From an uncultured Nitrospirota bacterium (GTDB lineage: Bacteria; Nitrospinota; Nitrospinia; CAJXCL01), in the NCBI GenBank assembly GCA_913051775.1, contig CAJXCL010000020.1, positions 1 to 32,210 of the forward strand: DNA of 32,210 bases. Reading direction: 5' to 3'. Under the pieces are notes generated by a model that worked only from the letters and a program-made list of their open reading frames with translations, searched no databases and was not told the DNA's origin. The position numbers and the translations under genes were made by a program. Shown here one piece after another: positions 12,750-21,413 of this stretch (position 1 is its first letter; each line of letters begins with the position of its first letter).

Positions 12750-13757
12750 TTATTCTTTCCGGGAATCAGTAAATGCTTTAATGGAATTGGAGGTTTCCAA
12801 TAATATTTTTTGAACTGTTGGTTCAAGTTTTGTGTTATTTAAAGTGACTCCTGCAGCAAAGGGATGTCCTCCGCCTCCGAATTTCATGGCAATTTGATTG
12901 ACATCTATATTACCCTTAGAACGTAGGCTGACTTTAATAAAATCTTTCTCTTTTTCAGAAAACAAGAGAACAACCTCTATGCCATTTAGCGATCGTAATA
13001 TATCAATAAAACCCTCTTTATCTTCCGAGTTATAATCAAATTCTGTTTCCTGAAGCGCTTTTTGAGTCACAACAGCCCATGCTAATTTGTTAGATTCATC
13101 CAATTGTAAGGTATTCAGCATTTTCCCCATAAGGAGAATTTTCTGGTATGAATTATTTTCGTAAATATTTTTATAAATACTGTAAGGTTCGATCCCAAAT
13201 TTTAGCAATTCTGCCGCAATCACGTGTGTTTTACTGTTAGTATTTGTGTATTTAAATGAGCCGGTGTCAGTGAGGATGGATACATAAATACCTAAAGCTA
13301 TATCCTTAGTTACATTTAATCCCATTTCTTTTGCCAGATCATATATCATCTCGCCTATGGAAGACGCGTTTTCATTAACTACATGGATATCCGCAAATTT
13401 TTTATCCGGCGGATGATGGTCAAAGCAAACAGAATAAATATGTTTGTTTTTAAGTTCTTCTTCTACCGCTCCAAGCCTGTCAGGGCTGCTTAAATCGATA
13501 GCAAGAAGGACGTCAGCAGACTTAAAAATTTGATGGTGTAACTCCCTGTTATAAACACAAAAATTACCTTTTTTATCGAGGAAAGAATAAGTAACCAGGG
13601 GAGGATCCTGATTGATCAGAGAGACTTCTTTCCCAAGGTTCTTTAATAAATGAAAGAAAGCAATCTCAGACCCTAACCCATCGCCATCTGGGTTTATATG
13701 AGTGGTTATAACAAACTTTTGTTTTTCTTTTATTACTTTTATTAAATCTTCAAACAT
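12750..13757 (-). CDS. nrnA: DHH-family phosphodiesterase, NrnA-type oligoribonuclease / pAp phosphatase
   Basis: NrnA-like enzymes degrade very short RNA oligomers (nanoRNase), dephosphorylate 3'-phosphoadenosine 5'-phosphate, and in some bacteria cleave pGpG. The 335-residue protein shows the DHH motifs in order: THINPDGDGLGSE at about 19-31, DLSSPDRLG near 88-96, FDHHPP near 113-118 and TDTGSFKYTNT near 159-169. The DHHA1 substrate-binding motif GGGGHPFAAGV lies near 294-304. The ATG at 13757 is chosen over an in-frame TTG at 13799 because the family begins near MFEDLIKVIK. Repeats lie on both sides, so it is probably monocistronic. Confidence 0.92.
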   Translation of the reverse strand: MFEDLIKVIKEKQKFVITTHINPDGDGLGSEIAFFHLLKNLGKEVSLINQDPPLVTYSFLDKKGNFCVYNRELHHQIFKSADVLLAIDLSSPDRLGAVEEELKNKHIYSVCFDHHPPDKKFADIHVVNENASSIGEMIYDLAKEMGLNVTKDIALGIYVSILTDTGSFKYTNTNSKTHVIAAELLKFGIEPYSIYKNIYENNSYQKILLMGKMLNTLQLDESNKLAWAVVTQKALQETEFDYNSEDKEGFIDILRSLNGIEVVLLFSEKEKDFIKVSLRSKGNIDVNQIAMKFGGGGHPFAAGVTLNNTKLEPTVQKILLETSNSIKAFTDSRKE

Positions 13758-13799
13758 ATATGCATAACGCGGTGGAGCCGTAACCAAAAGGAAATGCAA

Positions 13800-14358
13800 A
13801 ATTACAAATCACAAGCACCAAATAATAAATAATTTTCAAGTTCCAATAATTAAATGTTTAGGAATTTTAATATTGAGATTCTTCAGTCACGAAAACTGTG
13901 CTGAACGAAGATAGTGCTCCCTCAGAATGATATCTTAGGTAGAAGTATCATTCTGAGCGAAACGAAGAATCCAACTCGATGACCCAAACATTTTCACTTT
14001 GCCTTCGTTTCAGTCATTGTAATTTAATTATGGTCATTGAGATTGATTTGTTATTTCATTCAATTAAATAGATTGAAAAAACTTCCTCAAAAAAGAAGAT
14101 TTTGCAGAGTAACCGCATAATTGATATTTCAAGTCCGCTTCTGTATTATTTCGATACAGCACAGTCTTTCCTGCCTATTACAAATAATACTAAAGTAAAG
14201 GTGAAAACGCACGATAATAAAAAAGGTTCACACACCATTTATCATCATAAATATTAGAAACAAGAAAACCCAAATGCTGTTAGCGCTTGTTAAAATTTTT
14301 AATAATTAGCAAATTAAGATTAACACAAAGATAAAAACTAATAAAGTATTGAGATATT
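13800..14358. other. Non-coding gap of about 560 bases
   Basis: It contains one copy of a dispersed palindromic repeat (13860-13972) and, before it, an AT-rich stretch beginning ATTACAAATCACAAGCACC. From 13973 to 14358 I see no open frame, RNA gene or repeat that I recognise. Confidence 0.6.
13860..13972. repeat. Dispersed palindromic repeat, copy 1
   Basis: It starts AGGAATTTTAAT. The outer arms are GATTCTTC (13877-13884) and GAAGAATC (13964-13971); the inner arms are TCAGAATGA (13922-13930) and TCATTCTGA (13948-13956). It is closely similar to 24834-24922 in the same order. Confidence 0.8.
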
Positions 14359-16422
14359 TTAAGATTCTTTCAACTTATTAATTAACTTTCTAATTGATTC
14401 AGCGGAATTTTGGTCAGGATCTAATTCTAAAGATTTTTGTAGATGATAAACTGCTTTCACAGGATAATAAAAATCCTTTCTTGCGTATAACATACCAATA
14501 TTATTATGAAATATAGGATCCTTAAGATTAAATGATAGAGCTAATAGATATTCCTTTAATGCCAAACTAGGTTTGTTTATATACGAATAAGCATTGCCAA
14601 GATTAATTAAAGTTTGTGTGTGCTTCGAGTTAAGCTTCTTTGATTTTTTATATTCTTTAATAGCCTTTTCAAAACGTCCTAATTTACTAAAAACATTTCC
14701 AATTTGAAAAAAACCTTTCCAGTCTTCTCCTGCAAGCGATAAATAGTTTTTGTATGATTCTATAGACTTATCAAACAATTCCATACTTTGATAAAGATTT
14801 CCCAGGCTAAAATAAATTTGAGATACCTGAGGAGCAAGGTTTCGCGCATAAGATAATGCTTTTTCCCCTTCGCTGAATTGACCGGATCTCATATAAACAA
14901 GACCTAAGTTATGAAATGTTTCCCATTCACCCGGATTGAGATTTATTGCCGTTGTAAATTCGCTGAGTGCTTTAGAAAGCCGGCCCTGCTTTGTGTAAAC
15001 TTTCCCAAGATTGTTATGTGAATAAAAATTGTTTGGATCAATTTTCAGGCTTTTGTTATAAGCAGCCACCGCTTTTTCTATATTTCCTATGTTGAGATAG
15101 GCATTGCCTAAATTTCCGTATTCATTTGCCTCATTTTTTTTGGACATATCCGGAATGGTATTAAACAAAAAAAATAAAATTATAAAAGTGGTTACAGAAA
15201 GAATTATTATTTTATATTTTCTAAATACGCACCAGGTGCATACCCTATCTAAAAAAACTCCGGCAAAAATCGCAAAGTATGGAACAACTGGGATTCTGAA
15301 CCTGCTAACAACATAAAATAAAACGACTGACATTGTTATTCCTATTATATAGGTATATAAAAGTCGAAATCGTTTGAAATTATTAACATTTAATAAAAAC
15401 CCCATCAAGCCGAGAGAAGAAAAAAACGCAAAATTAGAAAAAGGAGTTTTTAACAAGAATGAAAACTCCTGGAAAATATAAAAGTTGTAGTTTGAAGTAT
15501 ACTCATATGAATTGAAGAAATAATAAAACTTTCTGAGATAAAGTGTAATCATTTCTACAGGGTTGGAAATAAAGTTTTGAAAAAGTATAAAAACGACTTT
15601 CTTATAATTTAATGAAGTATCTTCAGGATGTCGAAATTCAGGCAGATACTCAGCCCCGGTATAACCGGGGTTATTCCCCATTAAAATCGTTAATATTCCG
15701 CTTGAGTCAAAAAAAACAAATTTTCCATGCACGATATAAGCCTGTATTAGTAAAGGAATAAAGAACAGTAAAACAACAAAGCTTAAGAATAGATTTATTT
15801 TTAGATTTTTTTTATCGGTGCAATAAAAAGAAACGAAAAATAATAAAGCAAAAACTAATATGACATTTGGGCGGCTTTGAATAAAGAGTGAGATAACTAA
15901 AGCCGTTATCACAATTCTTAATAAATTACTTTTTTCCTCCAGTTGAATTAAAAGATAAAGAGATAAAACACCAAGGAATGTTACAAAGGAGGCTCTTAAA
16001 AGAATTCCCTCGTACATTAATTCCGGACCGTATAAAGCATATAAAGTGGAGCTTATAAGCGCAGCACGTTCATTAAACAGTTTCGACGTTATTAAAAACA
16101 CCAGCAAAATAGTGATTGTTCCTAAAACAAATTGAATTCCCCATACCACAGGAAGATTCCTGCCTGCTAAAATATAAATAAAACCAAGAAAATATTTATA
16201 AAGGGGTGAATAACTATTATTGGCTGAGGTAGCTAAAAGATCGCCGGAAGCAAAGTTTTGAGCACCGATATCAAAGTTTATTGCGTCAGAAGTCTCATGG
16301 ATGAAGTGAAAAAAAGGATTCTCATTGAAATGGTAAAAATATAGTATCTTTATAGAAATCGAAATGAAAAAAATTAAAAATAGGTTAGTTTTTTTATTCT
16401 CACTAAAGCCAAAAATTTTCAT
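14359..16422 (-). CDS. Multi-spanning membrane glycosyltransferase (GT39/ArnT-like) with C-terminal TPR array
   Basis: The protein is about 687 residues. The first 415 or so are a polytopic membrane region with roughly ten hydrophobic segments. Early on it has SDAINFDIGAQNFASGD, where the acidic residues resemble the first periplasmic loop of PMT/ArnT-type enzymes that use polyprenyl-phosphate sugars. SRFRIPVVPYFAIFAG near 373-388 is common in this superfamily. After the last membrane helix come about seven TPRs (for example YGNLGNAYLNIGNIEKAVAA, FHNLGLVYMRSGQFSEGEKA and IGNVFSKLGRFEKAIKEY). These would lie on the outer side and could bind an acceptor protein. The start is uncertain: ATG 16422 or TTG 16470. 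The acceptor is unknown, and the glycosyltransferase role is inferred from topology and motifs. Confidence 0.75.
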   Translation of the reverse strand: MKIFGFSENKKTNLFLIFFISISIKILYFYHFNENPFFHFIHETSDAINFDIGAQNFASGDLLATSANNSYSPLYKYFLGFIYILAGRNLPVVWGIQFVLGTITILLVFLITSKLFNERAALISSTLYALYGPELMYEGILLRASFVTFLGVLSLYLLIQLEEKSNLLRIVITALVISLFIQSRPNVILVFALLFFVSFYCTDKKNLKINLFLSFVVLLFFIPLLIQAYIVHGKFVFFDSSGILTILMGNNPGYTGAEYLPEFRHPEDTSLNYKKVVFILFQNFISNPVEMITLYLRKFYYFFNSYEYTSNYNFYIFQEFSFLLKTPFSNFAFFSSLGLMGFLLNVNNFKRFRLLYTYIIGITMSVVLFYVVSRFRIPVVPYFAIFAGVFLDRVCTWCVFRKYKIIILSVTTFIILFFLFNTIPDMSKKNEANEYGNLGNAYLNIGNIEKAVAAYNKSLKIDPNNFYSHNNLGKVYTKQGRLSKALSEFTTAINLNPGEWETFHNLGLVYMRSGQFSEGEKALSYARNLAPQVSQIYFSLGNLYQSMELFDKSIESYKNYLSLAGEDWKGFFQIGNVFSKLGRFEKAIKEYKKSKKLNSKHTQTLINLGNAYSYINKPSLALKEYLLALSFNLKDPIFHNNIGMLYARKDFYYPVKAVYHLQKSLELDPDQNSAESIRKLINKLKES

Positions 16423-16561
16423 GTTTAAATATAAAAAAACACAATAACAAATAAATTTCAGGTCATCCAATCAGGATCTTATAAAAATACATTGCCTTTA
16501 GAAATTATCAAAAAGATTCTGGGGTGCCTCTACCGTTATTTTTTAATTCACTTGAAAGTGT

Positions 16562-16780
16562 TTAACAAGCAGATTCCTCATCTTGGGCTAGGTCATAAAT
16601 ATTGTGTATATCTGACTTAATCATTTTTGCCCAGCCGATAAAAATGGCCTCGTCATTAAAAATTGGAAGAGTAGTTAAATCAGCCATGCGGGTCATTAAA
16701 AATAACAGAACGATTGCTAAGAAAAGAAAGTTAATGGAAGGCCTATTATTTATTATCGTTATACACTTAATAGAAGACAT
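16562..16780 (-). pseudogene. N-terminal stub of a second PMT/ArnT-like glycosyltransferase
   Basis: The 72-codon frame has one hydrophobic helix (INFLFLAIVLLFLMT) followed by TLPIFNDEAIFIGWAKMIK. This matches the catalytic first loop of GT39/GT83-type glycosyltransferases, where an acidic pair follows the first membrane helix. It then stops after EESAC, and nothing downstream continues the protein. A full enzyme would have 400-600 residues. It is probably the remains of a gene cut by a deletion between this point and the 14.4-16.4 kb glycosyltransferase. A genuine small membrane protein is less likely. Confidence 0.5.
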
Positions 16781-16922
16781 TAAAAAAAATTACAGATGAG
16801 TCTGTTGGATTTTTATGCTTTTAAAAAGCATGGGACGGAGGAATTAGGTTCCCGAGCTTTATCGATGTGTCAAACTTCGTACAGGAAAACAGGATATCCA
16901 GGATATTTTGTAATATGTTCCT

Positions 16923-19661
16923 TTAGCTAACAAAGAAACATTGGCTGGCGGGGGTTCGACAGTCCATGTCTGTTCCACGATCGAGATGATCAGCTATTTC
17001 AGCAGAGATACCCACCATACGGGCAAACAGAAAAATCAGGAAAACTATTTCACTCATTTCTTTTTGAGTAATTTCCTTGGAGGAATACTGTTTCCACATA
17101 AGTTTTAATGCGATGACTGCAATTACCGCGTCGATATTTACACAGAAAACCTTTGGAGATGCGCCAACTTCATAAAGGGACCAGACAAGTTTATGATAAA
17201 AATCTAAAAAAATATTATAAATTCCTTTGCTTTCAAACTGCTTGGAAATATAATCTTCCCGTGGGTCCAGGTTTACTTTTTTATCTTTAAAGACAGGGTG
17301 GTTTGTGCAGGGTATTTTATCATAGTTCAATATCCCTCTTGCTTTTGCCTGTGTTTTATATTCCTTATAAGCTGCGGCTACTTTATCAGCCATTTTTTTT
17401 AAGTTCACTTTATGTTTTTTATTCCCCGGTGTATCTATTTTTACTCCTTCAAGCTTTTCCAATAGAAACTGTACAGCTTCAAACCCGTTTCCACCATGAG
17501 CAAGCCCTGCATTTGTCATAAAACCGACATAAGCTAATGAAATATCATTCCTCGCGCTTACGCTCTCTTTTGCACCTTTGGAACTGATAGTTCCCGGTCC
17601 GTTTGTGATGGTTAGAGCCAGCAGGGAGTTGAACTCTGCTAATTCAGAGATTGATGGTTTACGGTTGAACAGGATTTGAAAGCACGTTTCAGTAAAGGAT
17701 TTTTTTAGCAGGTTAACGTCGCTTATAGTAGTGATACGTTTCCAGTAAATGTTATTCTCCGGTTTAATCACACTCAAGCCTACCATAGAAGCCTGAATAG
17801 AGAAGTGAACAGGCAGGTTTTCCGCTGTTTCTCTTGAAATTCGTTTACCGGATAATGCGTCCCATCCAAAACTCAGCAATATGGAGCAAATCAAAAACTC
17901 CAGCTCGCACTTTATAGATTTTTTCTTTGATTTTAAATTCCCCAATATTTTTATAGTTGTTTTGTCAATGCCGTTCTTGTTTTTAAGGCCATTTAATTCT
18001 TTGAATAGTAAAGATACAACTTCATTTTCCTTATTCTGCTTTTTTGTTCCTAAAATGCTAATAAGTTTTTTTGCCGCTCCATTTGCATCATAATTTGTGG
18101 CATTGACATCGGATTCCACATTTTCAGCAAATGATGAAATGAGCTTACTGGTTATGTCCTTAAAGGTCTTGAACTTTGCGTTATTTCCTAAAAGAGCGAT
18201 CACGGAAGCGAGGTAGGCATTTGGTGTACAGTTATTATCTTTTCCTAGAGTAACTACAGGCAGTAAGTTTGAGTTTAAAGCTATGAAATAATTTAAAATA
18301 ATATTAAGCAATTTTTGCTGTTCTTTCTTTAATGTGGTTTTTGTCAGGGCAAAAAAGATATTTGCTTCAAAAGAATACCTGGTCAAATCAAGTATAGAAC
18401 GCCCATGCAGCTCAGTAATTTGTGTCTTCCTGTCCATTTTACTGGCACCGCTTTTGTTTCTCATTGAATCCCTGAGATAGTTGGCACCGATTTGTCTATT
18501 AACAACTTCTATTTCATCACAATAAGGCTTTATAGCTTTTACAACAGGAATTGAAAGCTTTTTAGGAAGTTTTAAGCCTACATCATTTGCAAACCAGGGT
18601 TTTAGAGAAAGATCGCCAATCGGTTGAAAATCTGGAGAAATCCCATGTTTACGCATAACCAGTTTCAATGCTTCAGGAATATATTGAATGCTGGTAACCC
18701 TTATTCCTTTTTTCGAGACCTTTGCTTTATCTGGATTGTATGCCTCCATGCCAAAGTAACTATCAAACCATTCTTCTTTCACGATAGCATCATCGCCGGA
18801 ACCTCCTATTGCCCCAGCGTGACCGCAGGCTCGTGTGATGTCTTTCTTCCACCTGCCGGTAATACAGGCAACAATCGGTTTTGTGAATTTGAATTTTTTT
18901 TCTCGAATCCAGTCCAATGCCTGTTTTTCATAATAGCCGCCTGGTTCTATATAAAGCACAACAGCCTTGGTACGCGGATCATTCTCAGCACAATATAAAA
19001 ATTCGGGCAATGCGAAATGGACATAAATATCTTTACCTGAGCTAACAACAGTAGTGAGCCCGAATCCGGCAGTTTTCAAATATTCGGATATAGTTGTACA
19101 GAAATTTCCAGAATTACTGTGGATTGCGATAGAACCTTTTTTCAAGCTTTCCGCGGGATGGCTCCCTCCTAAAGCGCCTCCAACACGCACCCTGTCCCAG
19201 GCATTAGCTATTCCGAGAGAGTTAGCTCCTACAACATCGACTTTTTCATGTTGGCAAAGCGCCCTGACCATTCTAGAGTCTTTGACAGATATTTTTTCAG
19301 TAATGATTACTATAGTTTTTAAACTTTTATTATTATCCAGCAGCTCCGCCACTGCGAAATAAACGGCAGTAGGAGGCAGGTATATAACCCCGGTATCAAA
19401 ATTATAGTTCTTACAAACTTCCTTGACACCTCCAAAGACAGGAATAGTACCTAATTTAGTTTCGAGTTGTCCCGGCCGACCGTATTGCACTCCGGCAACA
19501 ATATTGCCACCGCTATATTCGTGCGAAATAGGAGATACTTTAGAGCTTTCTCCACCTAAAATATTCATTACGCATACACGGGTATTCTTATTGACAAGCT
19601 GTTTCAAAGAATCAATGCCAACGTAATAGTCAAAGGGGTTTTTATTGTTATTTCCGCTCAT
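16923..19661 (-). CDS. aclA: ATP-citrate lyase, large (AclA-type) subunit with extended citrate-synthase-like region
   Basis: Together with AclB this enzyme cleaves citrate with ATP and CoA to acetyl-CoA and oxaloacetate, the key step of the reductive TCA cycle. Residues 20-310 are a succinyl-CoA-synthetase alpha-type unit: a CoA-binding fold, then the ligase domain with phospho-histidine H281 in CGHAGAIGGSGDD. The C-terminal third (about 615-912) is a citrate-synthase homology domain. Its catalytic residues are visible as H722 (AHGG), H788 (CTNHPVF) and D844 (NIDAV). The protein is 912 residues, about 300 longer than the roughly 610-residue AclA of Chlorobium. Part of the extra length (about 412-510) resembles a second citrate-synthase N-half without catalytic His. 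It follows aclB by 16 bases. The Shine-Dalgarno AGGAG is set rather far upstream (about 13 bases). Confidence 0.88.
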   Translation of the reverse strand: MSGNNNKNPFDYYVGIDSLKQLVNKNTRVCVMNILGGESSKVSPISHEYSGGNIVAGVQYGRPGQLETKLGTIPVFGGVKEVCKNYNFDTGVIYLPPTAVYFAVAELLDNNKSLKTIVIITEKISVKDSRMVRALCQHEKVDVVGANSLGIANAWDRVRVGGALGGSHPAESLKKGSIAIHSNSGNFCTTISEYLKTAGFGLTTVVSSGKDIYVHFALPEFLYCAENDPRTKAVVLYIEPGGYYEKQALDWIREKKFKFTKPIVACITGRWKKDITRACGHAGAIGGSGDDAIVKEEWFDSYFGMEAYNPDKAKVSKKGIRVTSIQYIPEALKLVMRKHGISPDFQPIGDLSLKPWFANDVGLKLPKKLSIPVVKAIKPYCDEIEVVNRQIGANYLRDSMRNKSGASKMDRKTQITELHGRSILDLTRYSFEANIFFALTKTTLKKEQQKLLNIILNYFIALNSNLLPVVTLGKDNNCTPNAYLASVIALLGNNAKFKTFKDITSKLISSFAENVESDVNATNYDANGAAKKLISILGTKKQNKENEVVSLLFKELNGLKNKNGIDKTTIKILGNLKSKKKSIKCELEFLICSILLSFGWDALSGKRISRETAENLPVHFSIQASMVGLSVIKPENNIYWKRITTISDVNLLKKSFTETCFQILFNRKPSISELAEFNSLLALTITNGPGTISSKGAKESVSARNDISLAYVGFMTNAGLAHGGNGFEAVQFLLEKLEGVKIDTPGNKKHKVNLKKMADKVAAAYKEYKTQAKARGILNYDKIPCTNHPVFKDKKVNLDPREDYISKQFESKGIYNIFLDFYHKLVWSLYEVGASPKVFCVNIDAVIAVIALKLMWKQYSSKEITQKEMSEIVFLIFLFARMVGISAEIADHLDRGTDMDCRTPASQCFFVS

Positions 19662-19677
19662 TGAAGTATTATCTCTC

Positions 19678-20940
19678 CTATCTCTTTAGCTTTAAAAATT
19701 GTTTTTTCCCTTCCTTTGCCCACCACTTGTCTATTTCAAGGGCATAGTAAAGAGTTTGCATCATGCTGCTGTTATGAGCAAAAATGCGATAGGGTAGTCC
19801 CATCGAGTTTAAGGTATCATGGGCATAAGCCATTCCTTTAATTAGATTGGGTCCACCACGGCCAATTACAACATAACAGGGATGAACCCCATGCTCAGCC
19901 GAGTGATCTTTTAATGCGTCAAAAATCGCTTTAAATGTTACAAAAATGTCAGTATTGTTCGCTTTTCCGCCTATTACTAAAAGCACACTGGTTTGTTTTA
20001 GCCAGTACTTGTATACTATTCTTGCAATACTGTACATTTTTTCGTAAGGGGGATTTCCGCCGAAATCACTAGAAATAGAGGTGCGTTCGGCAAGAATTTC
20101 AGTTGCAGCGCTGTTTGCGCCGCCACCGAACATAAATGGTGTGATGGTTCCTTTAGGATTAATTTCTACTACATCACTTTGTCCCTGGTAAGTTCTCAAT
20201 GTATTAATCTCTGCCTCGAAATCAGTAACTTCGGTGTCAAATATTTCCTGCGGAAAGCCAAGTCGTTTAAATGCGGGATTGTCTTGATCAAATGAAGCTT
20301 TAATATCACAGGCTACAGGTATAGGCCTCTTACCCAACTTACTCATTCTAATTGGATTTAACTCTAAAGTTGTAAGTCCATAATTATTATAAAGTTCCCA
20401 CAATTTCGGAAGTTGCTGAACCAGGGGGCTAATACAATTTTTTGGACATCCCAACTCAACTAAAGTGTCATTAATATGAAATGCCTTTATTCCGGTAATC
20501 GGGTCGAAATCAACCGTTTTTTTCTTATCTTCCGGTAATTCCTCTATATCCACGCCACCGAAGGGTGTTATTGTAAAGGTAGGTCTTCTATGGATAGTGG
20601 AAGCCGTTATATTGAAATAAACTTCCACATCAGATGGAATAAATTCTTCAAAAGTTACACCATTTGCATGAACAATCTGGTTGTTATTTCGGTGCCTGGC
20701 AAAAAAAAGTTCTCTTTTGGCATCGAGGGCATCAGAAACGTGATCCACTATCCTTACCAGGCCGGCTTTCCCTTTTTTTCCGATGCCGCCCATAAAACAG
20801 GGTTTTATGACAATTTTCCCTCTTTTTGCGATCAGGTTCTTAATTTCTTCAACTGACGCCTCTTCATCCAATACAGCAGTCACAGGGAACTCGACCAAAT
20901 CTAATAATTTTTTTCCAAACTTTAAGCCTGTTAATTGCAT
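19678..20940 (-). CDS. aclB: ATP-citrate lyase, small (AclB-type) subunit: ATP-grasp plus citrate-binding domain
   Basis: This subunit phosphorylates the partner's active histidine using ATP and binds citrate. At 420 residues it matches the AclB class. The N-terminal ATP-grasp domain resembles succinyl-CoA synthetase beta (IVIKPCFMGGIGKKGKAGLV near 47-66, LTTLELNPIRM near 207-217). From about 265 the citrate-binding domain shows TPFMFGGGANSAATEI, VLLVIGGKANNTDI and the typical RGGPNLIKGM near 370-379. The ATG at 20940 is supported by CAGGATA upstream and by a promoter at 20963-20971. That promoter lies inside the 20-codon N-terminal extension of the frame and so rules the extension out. It is the first gene of the operon with aclA. 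Confidence 0.92.
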   Translation of the reverse strand: MQLTGLKFGKKLLDLVEFPVTAVLDEEASVEEIKNLIAKRGKIVIKPCFMGGIGKKGKAGLVRIVDHVSDALDAKRELFFARHRNNNQIVHANGVTFEEFIPSDVEVYFNITASTIHRRPTFTITPFGGVDIEELPEDKKKTVDFDPITGIKAFHINDTLVELGCPKNCISPLVQQLPKLWELYNNYGLTTLELNPIRMSKLGKRPIPVACDIKASFDQDNPAFKRLGFPQEIFDTEVTDFEAEINTLRTYQGQSDVVEINPKGTITPFMFGGGANSAATEILAERTSISSDFGGNPPYEKMYSIARIVYKYWLKQTSVLLVIGGKANNTDIFVTFKAIFDALKDHSAEHGVHPCYVVIGRGGPNLIKGMAYAHDTLNSMGLPYRIFAHNSSMMQTLYYALEIDKWWAKEGKKQFLKLKR

Positions 20941-20962
20941 TAAATTTATCCTGACAAAGAAT

Positions 20963-20971
20963 ATTATACCA
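20963..20971 (-). promoter_or_regulatory. Extended -10 promoter of aclB-aclA
   Basis: On the minus strand TGGTATAAT (TATAAT at 20968-20963 with an upstream TGn) lies about 22 bases before the aclB ATG. The predicted leader is only about 15 nt. No convincing -35 element is present. Confidence 0.55.
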
Positions 20972-21108
20972 AAGAAGAATTTTGCATAGTAACAAAACAA
21001 AAATAAATTTGCAAATAGTATTTTAAAAAAATAATCAAATGAACCAATATTTTAGTTGATTTTAAAATTTGGATATGTTATTTCTCACTAATAAGAAAGG
21101 AAGGTCCC

Positions 21109-21393
21109 ATGACTAAGCTAGACATTATTAATGAAGTATCGGAGAGGGTTGGATTACCGAGAAATATATCTGAGAAAGCGATTGAATCTATTATTGCTCT
21201 TATTAAAGAGACCTTAGCAAAAGGAGAACCGGTTATTTTAAGAAAGTTCGGTTCTTTCCATGTAAAAGAAAAAAGAGAAAGGGTTGGGAGGAATCCCAAA
21301 ACAGGAGAAGAGGCGACTATTTCAGCCCGTCGTGTGGTGAGATTCAAGTCAGGCAAATACTTCAAACAGATTGTGAATTCCGGCGTTTCTTAA
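21109..21393 (+). CDS. HU/IHF-family DNA-binding protein (copy 1)
   Basis: Small nucleoid protein of 94 residues that binds and bends DNA as a dimer. The N-terminal helices are TKLDIINEVSERVGLPRN. The conserved core VILRKFGSFHVKEKRERVGR spans about 44-63, and NPKTGEEATISARRVVRFKS (about 64-83) includes the intercalating arm. The body resembles IHF alpha more than classical HU. AAGGAAGG precedes the ATG. It is divergent from aclB, convergent with queA (20-base gap), and has a paralogue at 26154-26441; the two could form a heterodimer. Confidence 0.93.
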   Translation: MTKLDIINEVSERVGLPRNISEKAIESIIALIKETLAKGEPVILRKFGSFHVKEKRERVGRNPKTGEEATISARRVVRFKSGKYFKQIVNSGVS

Positions 21394-21413
21394 TCTTCAT
21401 AAGAATTCCGCTA

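Noticed and set aside
16815-16831. ATGCTTTT/AAAAGCAT palindrome as the aclA terminator
   Set aside because: It is AT-only at its centre, has no real loop and is not followed by a T-run on the minus strand.
20941-21000. 20-codon N-terminal extension of aclB
   Set aside because: The extended -10 promoter (20963-20971) and the ribosome site lie within it, and family similarity begins at MQLTGLKFG.
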